Shown: positions 18,742-30,122 of the stretch, piece by piece
How positions within the stretch are numbered: the stretch's first letter is position 1
How the letters are laid out: every line of letters begins with the position of its first letter
NCBI GenBank assembly: GCA_905339215.1
Contig: CAJPFN010000016.1
Coordinates: forward strand, 1 to 64,000
Length of the DNA stretch: 64,000 nt
Direction of reading: 5' to 3'
From: Rhizobiaceae bacterium
Lineage (GTDB): Bacteria > Pseudomonadota > Alphaproteobacteria > Rhizobiales > Rhizobiaceae
Notes under the pieces: generated by a model
The model's input: only the letters and a program-made list of their open reading frames with translations
Database searches by the model: none
Told to the model about the DNA's origin: nothing
Made by a program: the position numbers and the translations under genes

Positions 18742-19539
18742 TCAGCCGTTGGCCGCGGCGACGGCGCGCTTCGCCATGACGACGACCAGGTTGGCGCGGT
18801 ATTCCGGCGTGGCGTGGATGTCGCCCATCAGGCCCTTCGCCGAAACCTTGACGCCGTCGAGCGACGCCGCGTCGAACTTCTTCGCCAGGGCCGCCTCGAC
18901 CTCCTTGGAGCGGAACACGCCGTTGTCGCCCGCGCCGGTGACTGCCGCGCGCACGCCGTCCTTGCCCTTGGCGACGAACACGCCGGTGACGGCGTAGCGC
19001 GAGGCCGGGTTGGGGAACTTGGCGTAGCCGGCCTTGGCCGGCGCGGTGAAGGTCACCTCGGTCACCATCTCGTCCTCCTTCAGCGCCGTCTCGAACAGGC
19101 CCTTGAAGAACTTGTCGGCCGGGATCTGGCGCTTGTTGGTGACGATGGTGGCGCCGAGCGCCAGCATCGCCGACGGATAGTCGGCGGCCGGATCGTTGTT
19201 GGAGATCGAGCCGCCGATCGTGCCCTTGTGGCGCACATGCGGGTCGCCGATGTGGCTGGCGAGGCTGCACAGCGCGGGGCAGACCTTGGCCAGCTTGGCG
19301 TTGGTGGCAACTTCGGCGTGCGTGGTCGTCGCGCCGATGGTCACGGTCTTGCCCGAAACCGTGATGCCGGAAAGGCTCGCGATCCTGGTGATGTCGACGA
19401 CGTCCGACGGCGCGGCGAGCCGCGACTTCATCGTCGGGATGAGCGTCATGCCGCCCGCCAGGAACTTGCCGTCGCCGGCCTTGACCTTCTTGACGGCGTC
19501 CGCGACCGAGGCGGCGCGGTGGTAGTTGACCGAATACAT
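18742..19539 (-). CDS. coxM: Form II CO-dehydrogenase-like FAD-binding (medium) subunit
   Basis: The 265-residue flavoprotein subunit of a molybdenum hydroxylase. Both FAD-binding signatures are present: AGGMTLIPTMKSRL near residue 28 and TIGGSISNNDPAADYPSAML near residue 108. It would pass electrons from the iron-sulfur subunit to the final acceptor. It is the last gene of an S-L-M operon, 12 bases after the large-subunit gene, with GAGGAGG before its ATG. The symbol reflects family membership; the substrate may not be CO. Confidence 0.88.
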   Translation of the reverse strand: MYSVNYHRAASVADAVKKVKAGDGKFLAGGMTLIPTMKSRLAAPSDVVDITRIASLSGITVSGKTVTIGATTTHAEVATNAKLAKVCPALCSLASHIGDPHVRHKGTIGGSISNNDPAADYPSAMLALGATIVTNKRQIPADKFFKGLFETALKEDEMVTEVTFTAPAKAGYAKFPNPASRYAVTGVFVAKGKDGVRAAVTGAGDNGVFRSKEVEAALAKKFDAASLDGVKVSAKGLMGDIHATPEYRANLVVVMAKRAVAAANG

Positions 19540-19551
19540 CGCTGTTCCTCC

Positions 19552-21903
<2,352 letters not shown>

Positions 21904-21934
21904 CGCGAAATCTCCTCCGCGTTTACGGGAAGTC

Positions 21935-22032
21935 GGCATTCGGCAGTCGGCAATCGTCGCTCGACGACATGTGCCTGTGACTGCTGTGCCGCTTTTCCCC
22001 CTCCGATTGCCGACTGCCTACTGCCGAATGCC
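21935..22032. repeat. Large imperfect hairpin between coxS and coxL
   Basis: The left arm (21935-21956) and right arm (22004-22032) are near-perfect reverse complements: GGCATTCGGCAG pairs with CTGCCGAATGCC, and CGGCAATCG with CGATTGCCG. The right arm has about seven extra bases. The GGCAGT-based unit looks like a dispersed intergenic palindrome. In the transcript it would sit three bases beyond the coxS stop and shortly before the coxL ribosome site. Confidence 0.75.
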
Positions 22033-22034
22033 GC

Positions 22035-22532
22035 TCAGGCCGCCTTCGCCTTGCCCTTGCTGGCCTTTCCCATCGCAGCGGACGCGGCGAGGACGGCCTT
22101 GACGATGTTGTGGTAGCCCGTGCAGCGGCAGATGTTGCCTTCCAGCTCGGCCCGCACGGTCGCCTCGTCGAGCCCTTCGGGGTGACGGTTGATCATGTCC
22201 ACGGCCGCCATGATCATACCCGGCGTGCAGAAGCCGCACTGCAGGCCGTGATGCTCCTTGAACGCCGCCTGCACGGGGTGCAGTTCGGCGCCGTTGGCCA
22301 GCCCCTCGATCGTGACGACGCTCGAGCCTGAAGCCTGCGCGGCAAGCATCGTGCAGCTCTTGACCGCCTTGCCGTCGACATGGACGACGCAGGAACCGCA
22401 CTGCGAGGTGTCGCAGCCGACATGCGTGCCGGTCAGGCCCAGTTCCTCGCGCAGGAAATGGACCAGAAGCGTCCTGTCCTCGACCGTCTTGGTGACGGTT
22501 CGCCCGTTTACGTTGATCGTGACTTCAGACAT
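22035..22532 (-). CDS. coxS: Form II CO-dehydrogenase-like 2Fe-2S (small) subunit
   Basis: A 165-residue protein with two [2Fe-2S] clusters. The plant-ferredoxin-type ligands are in [10 protein letters not shown] plus a later cysteine (KSCTML), and the second, helical-domain cluster is held by CGFCTPG and CRCTGYH. It carries electrons from the molybdenum site to FAD. First gene of the S-L-M operon; this order is usual for Form II (Form I is M-S-L). The last residues are a lysine/alanine-rich tail. Its promoter must lie in the 100 bases shared with the divergent FIST gene. Confidence 0.92.
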   Translation of the reverse strand: MSEVTINVNGRTVTKTVEDRTLLVHFLREELGLTGTHVGCDTSQCGSCVVHVDGKAVKSCTMLAAQASGSSVVTIEGLANGAELHPVQAAFKEHHGLQCGFCTPGMIMAAVDMINRHPEGLDEATVRAELEGNICRCTGYHNIVKAVLAASAAMGKASKGKAKAA

Positions 22533-22637
22533 CTAGACTCCTCCTCCCAATGTCGAAACTCCGAGGACCGCCCGCTCAGGGGGCGCGTCCGCCGACAAGG
22601 GGTCCACCCTAACCCGATCATCGGCCGTGGCGAAAGA

Positions 22638-23954
22638 ATGCCGGGCACGGATTCGACCGTATATTGTACTTTCGGTCGCGACTGCGGTCGCCTTGTCAAA
22701 GCAGGCTGCCCGGACCAAGATAACAGGACATTCGGCTGCGTCGGTGCCCGGAGAAGGCGGCGACGGTTTGGGAGGACTCGAAAGCTGGCCGCCTCGCACT
22801 CGATCTACGCCTGCGGCGTGAGCGTACTGGCCACCGACGTGGCGGACGCCGATGCCTTCGCGTCAACCGTCGCCGCGGCGGCGGAAGACAGCGACTCGGG
22901 CTTCGCGCTCATCTTCTTCTCGCAGTCGCTGATCCGCGCCCAACCGCTGGCGGCCGCACTTGCGCGCCGTGCGCCCGGCCTGCGCTACGCCGGCTGTTCG
23001 ACGGCGGGCGAGATCACGCCGGACGGGCTGGCCGAGGGCCAGGCTGTCGCCATTCTCTTTCCGCGTGCATCCTTCACCGTGGCGACCACCATGGTCCGAC
23101 GCCTCTCCGCCTCCGGCGTGGACGCCATCGCCGGTGAGGTCGAGCGGCTGAAGCAGCGACTTTCGGGCGACGGTGCGACGATAAGGAGCGACCAGGTGTT
23201 TGCGCTGTGCTTCGTCGACGGCCTCTCCTACGCCGAGGAGGCGCTGACGTCGGCGATCCACTGGAGCCTCGACGACATTCCGCTGATCGGCGGGTCGGCC
23301 GGCGACGACCTCAAGTTCGAGACGACGGCCCTGTTCACCGAGAACGGCGCCGACACCGACTGCGCGGTGATCGTGCTCGTCGCCACCAGCCTGCCTTTCC
23401 AGGTCTTCAAGACCGAGAACTTCGTGCCGACAGGCGACAAACTCGTGGTCACGGCTTCGGACCCCGACCATCGCATCGTTCGCGAGTTCAACGCCGCCCC
23501 CGCCGCGGAGGAGTACGCGGCCGCGATCGGCCTCGATCCCGGCTCGTTGACGCCGATGAGCTTCGCCTCGCATCCGGTCGTCGTCCGCGTCGGCGGCGAG
23601 TACTACTGCCGCTCGATCCAGAAGGTGCATCCGGATGGCTCGCTGTCCTTCTTCTGCGCCATCGACGACGGCATCGTGCTCACCATTGCCCAGCCGAAGG
23701 GCATGGTCGAATCGACCCGCGCCGCGCTCAAGGCCGTCGACGAGAAGCTCGGCGGCACCGACGTCATCCTCGGCTTCGATTGCGTGCTGCGCCGCCTCGA
23801 CGCGCAGAACCGGCAGGTCTTCCGCGACATGTCGGAGCTCTACCGGGAAAACAACGTCGTCGGCTTCGGCACCTATGGCGAGCAGTACCGTTCGATGCAC
23901 CTGAACCAGACGTTCACCGGCATCGCCTTCGGCCGCCGGCAGGCAGCGGAATAG
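22638..23954 (+). CDS. FIST domain sensory protein (NosP-like)
   Basis: FIST_N and FIST_C domains fill most of the protein: FALIFFSQS, YAGCSTAGEI, FVDGLS, PLIGGSAGD, then the C-terminal GFDCVLRR and GFGTYGEQ-type segments. FIST proteins are cytosolic sensors; NosP of Pseudomonas is a heme protein that senses NO and controls the kinase encoded next to it. Here a kinase gene begins two bases after the stop, the same arrangement. The start is uncertain: ATG 22638 gives about 50 unusual arginine-rich residues, GTG 22818 is very close to the domain, and CTG 22785 has the best ribosome site (GGAGGA, 8 bases). A promoter-like TTGTCA/AAGATA pair at 22693-22722 favours one of the later starts. Confidence 0.85.
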   Translation: MPGTDSTVYCTFGRDCGRLVKAGCPDQDNRTFGCVGARRRRRRFGRTRKLAASHSIYACGVSVLATDVADADAFASTVAAAAEDSDSGFALIFFSQSLIRAQPLAAALARRAPGLRYAGCSTAGEITPDGLAEGQAVAILFPRASFTVATTMVRRLSASGVDAIAGEVERLKQRLSGDGATIRSDQVFALCFVDGLSYAEEALTSAIHWSLDDIPLIGGSAGDDLKFETTALFTENGADTDCAVIVLVATSLPFQVFKTENFVPTGDKLVVTASDPDHRIVREFNAAPAAEEYAAAIGLDPGSLTPMSFASHPVVVRVGGEYYCRSIQKVHPDGSLSFFCAIDDGIVLTIAQPKGMVESTRAALKAVDEKLGGTDVILGFDCVLRRLDAQNRQVFRDMSELYRENNVVGFGTYGEQYRSMHLNQTFTGIAFGRRQAAE

Positions 23955-23956
23955 CC

Positions 23957-25279
23957 GTGCGCGAGATCGACGATATCGAGCGCCTGAAGCGCATCAACGC
24001 CGCGCTGATGTCGCGCGTGGAGCGCGCGATGGACCAGCAGGGCAACGCCTTTTCGTTGTTCCAGACGGCGATCAACCTGGAAAGCCGGGTGAAGTTGCGT
24101 ACCGAGGAGTTGCGCTCGACGCTGCGCCGGCTGGAGCGGTCGAACATCGACCTCGCCGACGCCAAGGAGAACGCCGAGCGCGCCAACACGTCGAAGACCC
24201 GCTTCCTCGCCGCCGCGAGCCACGACGTCCTGCAGCCGCTCAACGCCGCCCTGCTTTCCGTTTCGGCGCTGGCCGACCTGCAATCCGGCGAGGAGGGCCG
24301 CCGCCTCGTCCGCCAGGTCGAACGGTCGCTGGAGACGATGGGCGACCTGTTGCGGACGCTTCTCGACATCTCGAAGCTCGACGCCGGCGTGATACAGCCC
24401 GAGTGGGCCGACGTCGCGCTGGACCCGCTTTTCGCCTCGCTGAAATCGGACTTCCAGCCGCTCGCCGACAAGAAGGGCATTCGACTCCGCTTCCGCGCCA
24501 CCGACTTCGCCGCCGTCACCGACCGCACGCTGCTGCGCCGCATCCTGCAGAACATCGTCTCCAACGCTATCCGCTATACGAGCAAAGGCGGCGTGGTTGT
24601 CGCGGCCCGGCGCCGCGGTGCCAGCCTGCGCATCGACGTCTACGACACCGGCTCCGGCATCCCCGACGACGAGCGCGACGAGATCTTCGAGGAGTTTCAT
24701 CGCGGCACGGCATCGGCCGCCGATTTGACCGGCGGCCTGGGTCTCGGCCTGTCCATCGTCCGGCGCATGGTCGAGGCGCTCCGCCACGACCTAACCTTCT
24801 CCTCGGTCGTCGGCCGCGGCACGGTGTTCAGGCTGTCGTTGCCCCTCTCGGTCACGCCACAGGCGCCTGCCGCCCCTCCCGACCCGGAACCGCCGCGGGC
24901 CTACGGCCTGTTCGGCGCGCGAGTACTGCTCGTCGAGAACGATGAAGAGGTGGCGGAGGCGACGACCGCCCTGCTCGAGCGGTGGCGCTGCTCGGTGCGC
25001 TCGGCCGCGACGGCGGACGGGGCCATCGATGCACTGGGCGATACCGACTGGATACCGGACGTCATCATCGCCGATCAGCATCTCGACCACGGCGACCTCG
25101 GCAGCGAGGCGATCGCCGAGGCGCGGGCCTTTCTCATGCGCCAGGTGCCCGCGGTGATCGTCACCGCCGATCCGTCCGACCAGTTGCAGCGGTCGGCGCG
25201 AAAGGAAGGCATCGAGGTCATGCTGAAACCGGTGAAGCCGGCGCAGCTGCGCGCGCTCCTCGCTCACCTGCTTGCCTGA
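23957..25279 (+). CDS. Hybrid histidine kinase (NahK/ErcS'-like), soluble
   Basis: A 440-residue hybrid kinase: coiled coil (about 15-80), HisKA with phospho-acceptor H89 in AAASHDVLQPLN, HATPase_c with the N box NIVSNAIRYT and DTGSGIP and GLGLGLSI, then a C-terminal receiver domain (about 318-440) with VLLVENDEE, acceptor in IIADQHLD and LKPVKP. No transmembrane segment or sensory domain of its own, so input should come from the FIST protein encoded two bases upstream. Start is GTG 23957; no ATG is suitably placed. It converges with the LuxR-type regulator gene, its likely partner. Confidence 0.9.
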   Translation: MREIDDIERLKRINAALMSRVERAMDQQGNAFSLFQTAINLESRVKLRTEELRSTLRRLERSNIDLADAKENAERANTSKTRFLAAASHDVLQPLNAALLSVSALADLQSGEEGRRLVRQVERSLETMGDLLRTLLDISKLDAGVIQPEWADVALDPLFASLKSDFQPLADKKGIRLRFRATDFAAVTDRTLLRRILQNIVSNAIRYTSKGGVVVAARRRGASLRIDVYDTGSGIPDDERDEIFEEFHRGTASAADLTGGLGLGLSIVRRMVEALRHDLTFSSVVGRGTVFRLSLPLSVTPQAPAAPPDPEPPRAYGLFGARVLLVENDEEVAEATTALLERWRCSVRSAATADGAIDALGDTDWIPDVIIADQHLDHGDLGSEAIAEARAFLMRQVPAVIVTADPSDQLQRSARKEGIEVMLKPVKPAQLRALLAHLLA

Positions 25280-25293
25280 GGCGGTCGCAGGGA

Positions 25294-25968
25294 TCAGAAG
25301 CCGGCCGGATCGCGAAAAAGGTCGGCGTTGTCGAGCTTCGAGACCTCGATCACGGCCTGCGTGCGGCTGTAGACGTTGAGCTTGCGCAAGATCTCCGACA
25401 CATGGGCTTTCACCGTGGTCTCGCCGACCTGGAGCTCGTAGGCGATCTGCTTGTTGAGCAGGCCCTGCTTCAGCATCTGCAGCACGCGAAGCTGCTGCGG
25501 CGTGAGCTTGCCCAGCCGCGCCATGAGTTCGCTCCTGTCTGAGCGTTCGGCAGCCGGCGGGCCGCCGTAGGTTTCGGGAACATAGACCGCGCCTTCCATG
25601 ACCGAGCGGATGGCGCCGGCAAGTTCGTCCTTGCGAACCGACTTCGGGATGAACCCCGCAGCGCCATAGGACAACGCCTCGGCGATGATGCGCGGCTCCT
25701 CGTGTCCGGAGACCACGACCACCGGAAGGCGCGGATGGCGCGTCCTGATCTGCAGCAGGCCCTCGAAACCGTGCACGCCGGGTATGTTGAGATCGAGCAA
25801 TGCCAGATCGAAGGCGCCCTGACTGGCGAGAAGGCCCAGCGCCTCGGTCACCGTACGTGCCTCGACGGTGGCGACCTCCGGATAGGCCATCTGCACGGCG
25901 ATCTGCAGGGCCTCGCGGAAGAGCGGATGATCGTCGATGATGAGAATGCGCGTAACGTCGGTGCTCAT
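25294..25968 (-). CDS. NarL/FixJ-type response regulator (LuxR family)
   Basis: A 224-residue two-domain regulator. The receiver domain has acid pocket IDDH (11-14), acceptor D59 in LLDLNIPG and the conserved lysine in FIPKSV. The C-terminal LuxR-type HTH spans about 155-210 (LTPQQLRVLQMLKQG ... VKAHVSEILRKLNV). It overlaps in 3' direction with the kinase gene region (14 bases between stops), so the pair forms a tail-to-tail module. In Pseudomonas related regulators (ErbR/AgmR) act downstream of such kinases in alcohol oxidation; the target here is unknown. Confidence 0.9.
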   Translation of the reverse strand: MSTDVTRILIIDDHPLFREALQIAVQMAYPEVATVEARTVTEALGLLASQGAFDLALLDLNIPGVHGFEGLLQIRTRHPRLPVVVVSGHEEPRIIAEALSYGAAGFIPKSVRKDELAGAIRSVMEGAVYVPETYGGPPAAERSDRSELMARLGKLTPQQLRVLQMLKQGLLNKQIAYELQVGETTVKAHVSEILRKLNVYSRTQAVIEVSKLDNADLFRDPAGF

Positions 25969-26170
25969 CGCGAAACTCCGACCACATTTCGCGCGCGCTG
26001 CGCCGGCTTTCGGCTGTCAACACGGCTGGCTTGCTGCTGGCACGGACGCATGCGGCGATCCTAGCGAAAGCCGCGCGCGCCGCCACCTGCCAAATAGTCC
26101 ACTGCGTCTTGCGGAGACAGGCGGCCCAACCGCCACGCAATCGCGGTCGCGCCGCCTTGGAGCCGACGCC

Positions 26171-26533
26171 TCACCGTGGACAGTAGCCGCGCACCTGGAC
26201 GTAGTTCTTGTGCACCCAGCCGGCCGGATAGGCCGGACCCCAGAGCGGATTCTGGCAGCGGCCGAACATGCAGCTCGCCTCGTACCAGTTGCCGCTCTTT
26301 CCGTAGACGGACAGCGTGTCGCCCCGGTAGACCTCGCCGATCTGGGCGTATCCACCGCCGGGTCCAGTGCGGACCGCAAGAAAGCCGTTGCCGTTGGCAT
26401 GGTTGTACTGGCTTATCGGGCGGACGCCGACGACGGTTCCTTCGCAATCGAAGACGGCAGCCGCCGGAAGGCTGGTCGCGGTGAGAGCGGCAGCGACCAG
26501 GAAAGGAGCGGCGAAGACGGAACGTGGTGGCAT
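26171..26533 (-). CDS. Secreted SH3-domain protein
   Basis: A 120-residue exported protein. Signal peptide MPPRSVFAAPFLVAAALTATSLPAAA is followed by a bacterial SH3 (SH3b) fold with LAVRTGPGGGYAQIGEVYRGDTLSV and NWYEASC. Four cysteines suggest disulfides in the periplasm. SH3b domains often bind peptidoglycan, and no catalytic domain is attached. The 202 bases beyond its 3' end hold no recognised gene and run up to the response-regulator start. Confidence 0.8.
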   Translation of the reverse strand: MPPRSVFAAPFLVAAALTATSLPAAAVFDCEGTVVGVRPISQYNHANGNGFLAVRTGPGGGYAQIGEVYRGDTLSVYGKSGNWYEASCMFGRCQNPLWGPAYPAGWVHKNYVQVRGYCPR

Positions 26534-26650
26534 CGGTATGACCTCCGGACAACGACCCGGTCGTCGCGACCGGTGAATGGCGGCATTGTCTCCGAAAGCA
26601 CCCGGCCGACATTGACATGCGTCAACGCGGCGAGACGGCGCCGCCGCGGG

Positions 26651-26899
26651 TCAGTGGCGCCGTGCCTGGACGAGATAGGCGTCGATCGCCGTCTCGCCGA
26701 GGAAACGCGCCGCCTCGAGCCGATGCAGCCCCTCGACGAGCACGTACCTGCCCTCGTCCTTGCGCACCTGGATCGGCGTCTTAAGCCCGTTCTCCAGGAT
26801 GTCCTCGGCGAGCAGCCTCGCCGTCTCGGGATGCAGCGTCTTGCGCCGCGCAGTGGGCACGTAGATGTCGGCAATCGGAATCTTGACGGTCTTCAGCAT
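26651..26899 (-). CDS. Small ParB/Srx-type N-terminal domain protein
   Basis: An 82-residue protein made almost only of the ParB N-terminal fold: IPIADIYVPTARRK, LAEDILENGLKTPIQVR, YVLVEGLHRLEAARFLG (the GxHR box characteristic of ParB CTPase/sulfiredoxin folds). It lacks the HTH DNA-binding domain of chromosomal ParB, so it is not a segregation protein in the usual sense. The start at ATG 26899 matches the domain start; the frame is open further upstream across a GC-rich stretch without a ribosome site. Function unknown. Confidence 0.78.
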   Translation of the reverse strand: MLKTVKIPIADIYVPTARRKTLHPETARLLAEDILENGLKTPIQVRKDEGRYVLVEGLHRLEAARFLGETAIDAYLVQARRH

Positions 26900-27030
26900 G
26901 CCGGCTCCCGGCGGCTTCCGGCGCCGCCGCTCCTTCGATAGGCGGTCTGCCCCACTGTCGCAATGGGCGCGATCGACGCCGCTGGCGCGATTGACGCCGG
27001 CAGAGGCGGTTGGTACCGTCCAAACGTTCG

Positions 27031-27203
27031 AGGTTCCCGCATATCGGTGCGGGAGGAAAGAGGGAATACGGAACGGACACCCCGTCCGAAGCCGTAGCTG
27101 CCCCCGCAACTGTGAACGGCGAGGCTTGCCCGAAAACGCCACTGGAGCGTAACGCTCCGGGAAGGCGGGCAAGCCGGAGACCCGCGAGCCAGGAGACCTG
27201 CCA
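27031..27203 (+). ncRNA. Cobalamin (adenosylcobalamin) riboswitch
   Basis: The conserved core is visible: GGGAATACGG, then GAAGCCGTAGCTGCCCC-type junction and CGCAACTGTGA, the CCACTG element, GGGAAGGCGGGC, and the B12 box AGCCAGGAGACCTGCC (about 27187-27202). It ends about 143 bases before the btuB ATG. When B12 binds, such elements switch off expression, usually by hiding the ribosome site. It matches the downstream uptake operon. Confidence 0.95.
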
Positions 27204-27345
27204 CGGACGGTCACTTTTCCGGATGCGGGGAGCTTCCGGCACTGTCTCGACAGTGGTGGCAAATGTCATCGCTGGAGGGGCGTTCTCATCGATCCCACCG
27301 GCAATTTCTGCATAGGCTCCGCGCGCGACGCGGACGGGGGATCAC

Positions 27346-29235
27346 ATGCAAAGGTACGACAAGACACTCATTCCAGCCGCGATCGCGGCTGCGCTCGCAA
27401 CTGCGCCGGCGGCATACGCCGAAACCGACATAGGCACGATCGTGGTGACGCCGAACAGGACGCCCACCGAGAAGAGCAAGGTCGGCTCGAAGGTCGAAAC
27501 GGTCGACGAGGAGAAGATCGCGCGCGAATCGAAACCTCTTGTCACCGACTACCTGACCCTGATGCCGGGCGTCTCGGTCTCCGCACCCGGCGGCGCCGGC
27601 CAGGAGACAAGCCTTTCGGTGCGCGGTGCCGACAAGAAATACGTCAAGACGCTGTTCAACGGCATCGACATCTCCGACCCGACGGCGACCCAGGTGCAGA
27701 CTTCGTGGGAGCACCTGACCGCAGGCGGCGTTTCCGGTATCGAGGTGCTGAAAGGCTCGCAGAGTACCCTCTATGGATCGGACGCGGTCGCCGGCGTGAT
27801 CGGCATCTCCACGCTCGGCGGCATCGACCTCGGGCTTCATCATGACGTCTCGATTGAAGGCGGCTCGCGCGGTACCGTGCGCGGTGGCTACCGGCTGAGG
27901 GGCGCCACCGAGACCGGCCGCTTCGCGCTCGGCCTGAACGGACTCACCACCGACGGCATCTCCCGCGCCGACATCCGCAACGGCAACACCGAACTCGACA
28001 ACTACCGCAACTTCACCGGCACCTTCGCCGGAGAGCAGCAGCTCGGCGAGGCGTTCTCGGTCTTCGCCTCGGGCCTGCTGATCAAGGCCGACGGCGAATT
28101 CGACGACAGCGGCAATCCGCCGACGGACAATCTCTTCAATACCGGCAATACGACGCAGAAGGCCGGCCGCGTCGGCTTCAACTTCGACCTCTTCGACGGA
28201 CGCTTCAAGAACACGGTGTCGGCGCAGATCTTCGACGTCGAGCGAAACCTGCATCTAGTCTCGATGTGGGGACCCTTCGACGCCACATACCGGGGCCTGC
28301 GCGGCAAGGTGGACTACCAGGGAGCCTTCGAGGCGACGGACTGGGCCACGCTGCAGTTCGGCGCCGACAGCGAACGGCAGAGCGCGAAGGTTACCGACAA
28401 CTTCGGCACCGACACATCCGACGCCTTCTCGCTCACCGGCGTATGGGCGCAGGCGCTCCTCGAGCCCGTCGACAACCTGACGCTCACGGCGGGCGGCCGC
28501 CACGACGAGCATACGGTGTTCGGCGGCTACAATACCTGGCGGCTGACTGGCGCCTATCTGTTCCCCGATTTCGGCACGAAGCTCCATGCGTCGGTCGGCA
28601 CGGGCTACCGCGCCCCGAGCCTCTACGAACTCTACGCGCCGTTCGGCACCGGCAATCCTGCGCTCAAACCGGAGCAGAGCTTCTCCTTCGACGTCGGCGT
28701 CGAGCAGACGCTGCTCGACGGCCGGCTGGTCGCGGACCTGACCTATTTCCAGCTCGATACCGACAACCTCATCGACTACAGCTACGCGACCTTCTCCTAC
28801 GTGCAGCTTCCCGGCGTGACCAGGCGGCGGGGCCTGGAAGCATCGCTCGTCTGGCAGGCGGCCCCGTGGCTCGACCTCGAGGCGGCGTACACGTTCACTC
28901 AGACGCGGCAGCCCGACGGGCTGCAACGTCCGCGCATCCCCGCCCACGACATCGCGCTGTCGGCGACCGTGCGGCCGGCGGAGAACTGGACCGTTACCGG
29001 CACCGCCCGTGCCGTGCTCGACACGACCGACCGCATCAGTCCATCGTTCGGCACCTTCGTCGACGTAGACCTCGACGACTATGTGCTCGTCGACGCCCGC
29101 GTCGCCTACAAGTGGAATGAGGACACCGAGTTCTACGTGCGCGGCGAGAACCTACTCAACCAGAAATACCAGGTGGTAAAGGGCTACGGCATGCCCGGCA
29201 TCGGCGTCTTCGCCGGCTTCAAGGCGCGGTTCTGA
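27346..29235 (+). CDS. btuB: TonB-dependent vitamin B12 outer-membrane receptor
   Basis: Imports cobalamin across the outer membrane using energy from TonB. The 629-residue precursor has a signal peptide (ends AAYAE), a TonB box (DIGTIVVTPNR), a plug domain with GVSVSAPGGAG and SVRGADKKYVKTLFNGIDI, and a barrel ending in phenylalanine after GVFAGFKAR. Length agrees with BtuB. The cobalamin riboswitch upstream and the ABC transporter genes downstream make the substrate assignment strong. GGGGG precedes the ATG. Confidence 0.95.
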   Translation: MQRYDKTLIPAAIAAALATAPAAYAETDIGTIVVTPNRTPTEKSKVGSKVETVDEEKIARESKPLVTDYLTLMPGVSVSAPGGAGQETSLSVRGADKKYVKTLFNGIDISDPTATQVQTSWEHLTAGGVSGIEVLKGSQSTLYGSDAVAGVIGISTLGGIDLGLHHDVSIEGGSRGTVRGGYRLRGATETGRFALGLNGLTTDGISRADIRNGNTELDNYRNFTGTFAGEQQLGEAFSVFASGLLIKADGEFDDSGNPPTDNLFNTGNTTQKAGRVGFNFDLFDGRFKNTVSAQIFDVERNLHLVSMWGPFDATYRGLRGKVDYQGAFEATDWATLQFGADSERQSAKVTDNFGTDTSDAFSLTGVWAQALLEPVDNLTLTAGGRHDEHTVFGGYNTWRLTGAYLFPDFGTKLHASVGTGYRAPSLYELYAPFGTGNPALKPEQSFSFDVGVEQTLLDGRLVADLTYFQLDTDNLIDYSYATFSYVQLPGVTRRRGLEASLVWQAAPWLDLEAAYTFTQTRQPDGLQRPRIPAHDIALSATVRPAENWTVTGTARAVLDTTDRISPSFGTFVDVDLDDYVLVDARVAYKWNEDTEFYVRGENLLNQKYQVVKGYGMPGIGVFAGFKARF

Positions 29236-29237
29236 CC

Positions 29238-30122
29238 ATGGTGCGGGCCGTCGACAGATGCGGTTTCGGACCGCGCCGACGGCCCGCACGCTTCGCCGCG
29301 CTGCTTTTCACGCTCCTTGCCGCGCCGGCGGCGGCGGAAAGCACCCTGCCGCGCGTCATGTCGCTCAACGTCTGCACCGACCAGCTGGTGCTGGCACTCG
29401 CAGAGCCTGGGCAGATCCTGTCGCTTTCGGCACTCGCCGACGATCCCGACCTCTCCTTTCATTCCGCCATCGCGGCGGCATATCCGAAGAACCGCGGGCT
29501 TGCCGAGGAGGTCTTCCTCGCGCGCCCCGACATCGTCGTGACCGGCACCTATTCGCTGCACAACACGACGCAGTTGCTCAGGCACATCGGCACCCGCGTC
29601 GAGACGTTCGACTACGCGCAGACGCTGGAATCGGTGCCCGGCGCGGTGCGCCGCATGGGCGCAATCCTAGGCCGGGAGGCGCGCGCCGAGACGATCGCCG
29701 AGGCTTATGAGGCTGAACTCGCGGCGCTTTCTTCTCCACCCGCGGCCGATGCCGCGGCGGCGATCATTTACGAGCAGAACGGCGTGGTGCTTGGTTCCGG
29801 GACGCTCGCCGACTCCGTGCTGAAGGCCGCGGGCTTCCGCAATCTCGCCGCCGAGCGCGGATACGAGGGCATGGTCCCCTACCCGCTGGAACTCCTGGTG
29901 CGCGACAGACCGGATCTGGTGCTGCTCGCCTCGCCCTTTCCCGGCGCGCCGTCGCTCGCCGACCAGTTAGTCGAACATCCGGCAATTGCATCGTTGAAAT
30001 CCCTGCGCCGCAAGGGCATCGCGCCGCGCGGCTCGTGGTCGTGCGCGGGTCCGTTCACCCTCGAGGCCGTGCGCGCGCTGAAGGCGCTGCGCGAGGAGAT
30101 GGCGGCGGGAGGCGAAGGATGA
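29238..30122 (+). CDS. btuF: Cobalamin ABC transporter, periplasmic binding protein
   Basis: A 294-residue class III (helical backbone) binding protein. Signal peptide with an arginine-rich n-region, cleaved after AAPAAAE. The mature part shows PRVMSLNVCTDQLVLAL, RPDIVVTGTYS and the long connecting helix around residues 130-160. It collects B12 from BtuB and delivers it to BtuCD. The ATG is two bases after the btuB stop, and the stop overlaps btuC (ATGA), indicating one mRNA. Confidence 0.9.
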   Translation: MVRAVDRCGFGPRRRPARFAALLFTLLAAPAAAESTLPRVMSLNVCTDQLVLALAEPGQILSLSALADDPDLSFHSAIAAAYPKNRGLAEEVFLARPDIVVTGTYSLHNTTQLLRHIGTRVETFDYAQTLESVPGAVRRMGAILGREARAETIAEAYEAELAALSSPPAADAAAAIIYEQNGVVLGSGTLADSVLKAAGFRNLAAERGYEGMVPYPLELLVRDRPDLVLLASPFPGAPSLADQLVEHPAIASLKSLRRKGIAPRGSWSCAGPFTLEAVRALKALREEMAAGGEG

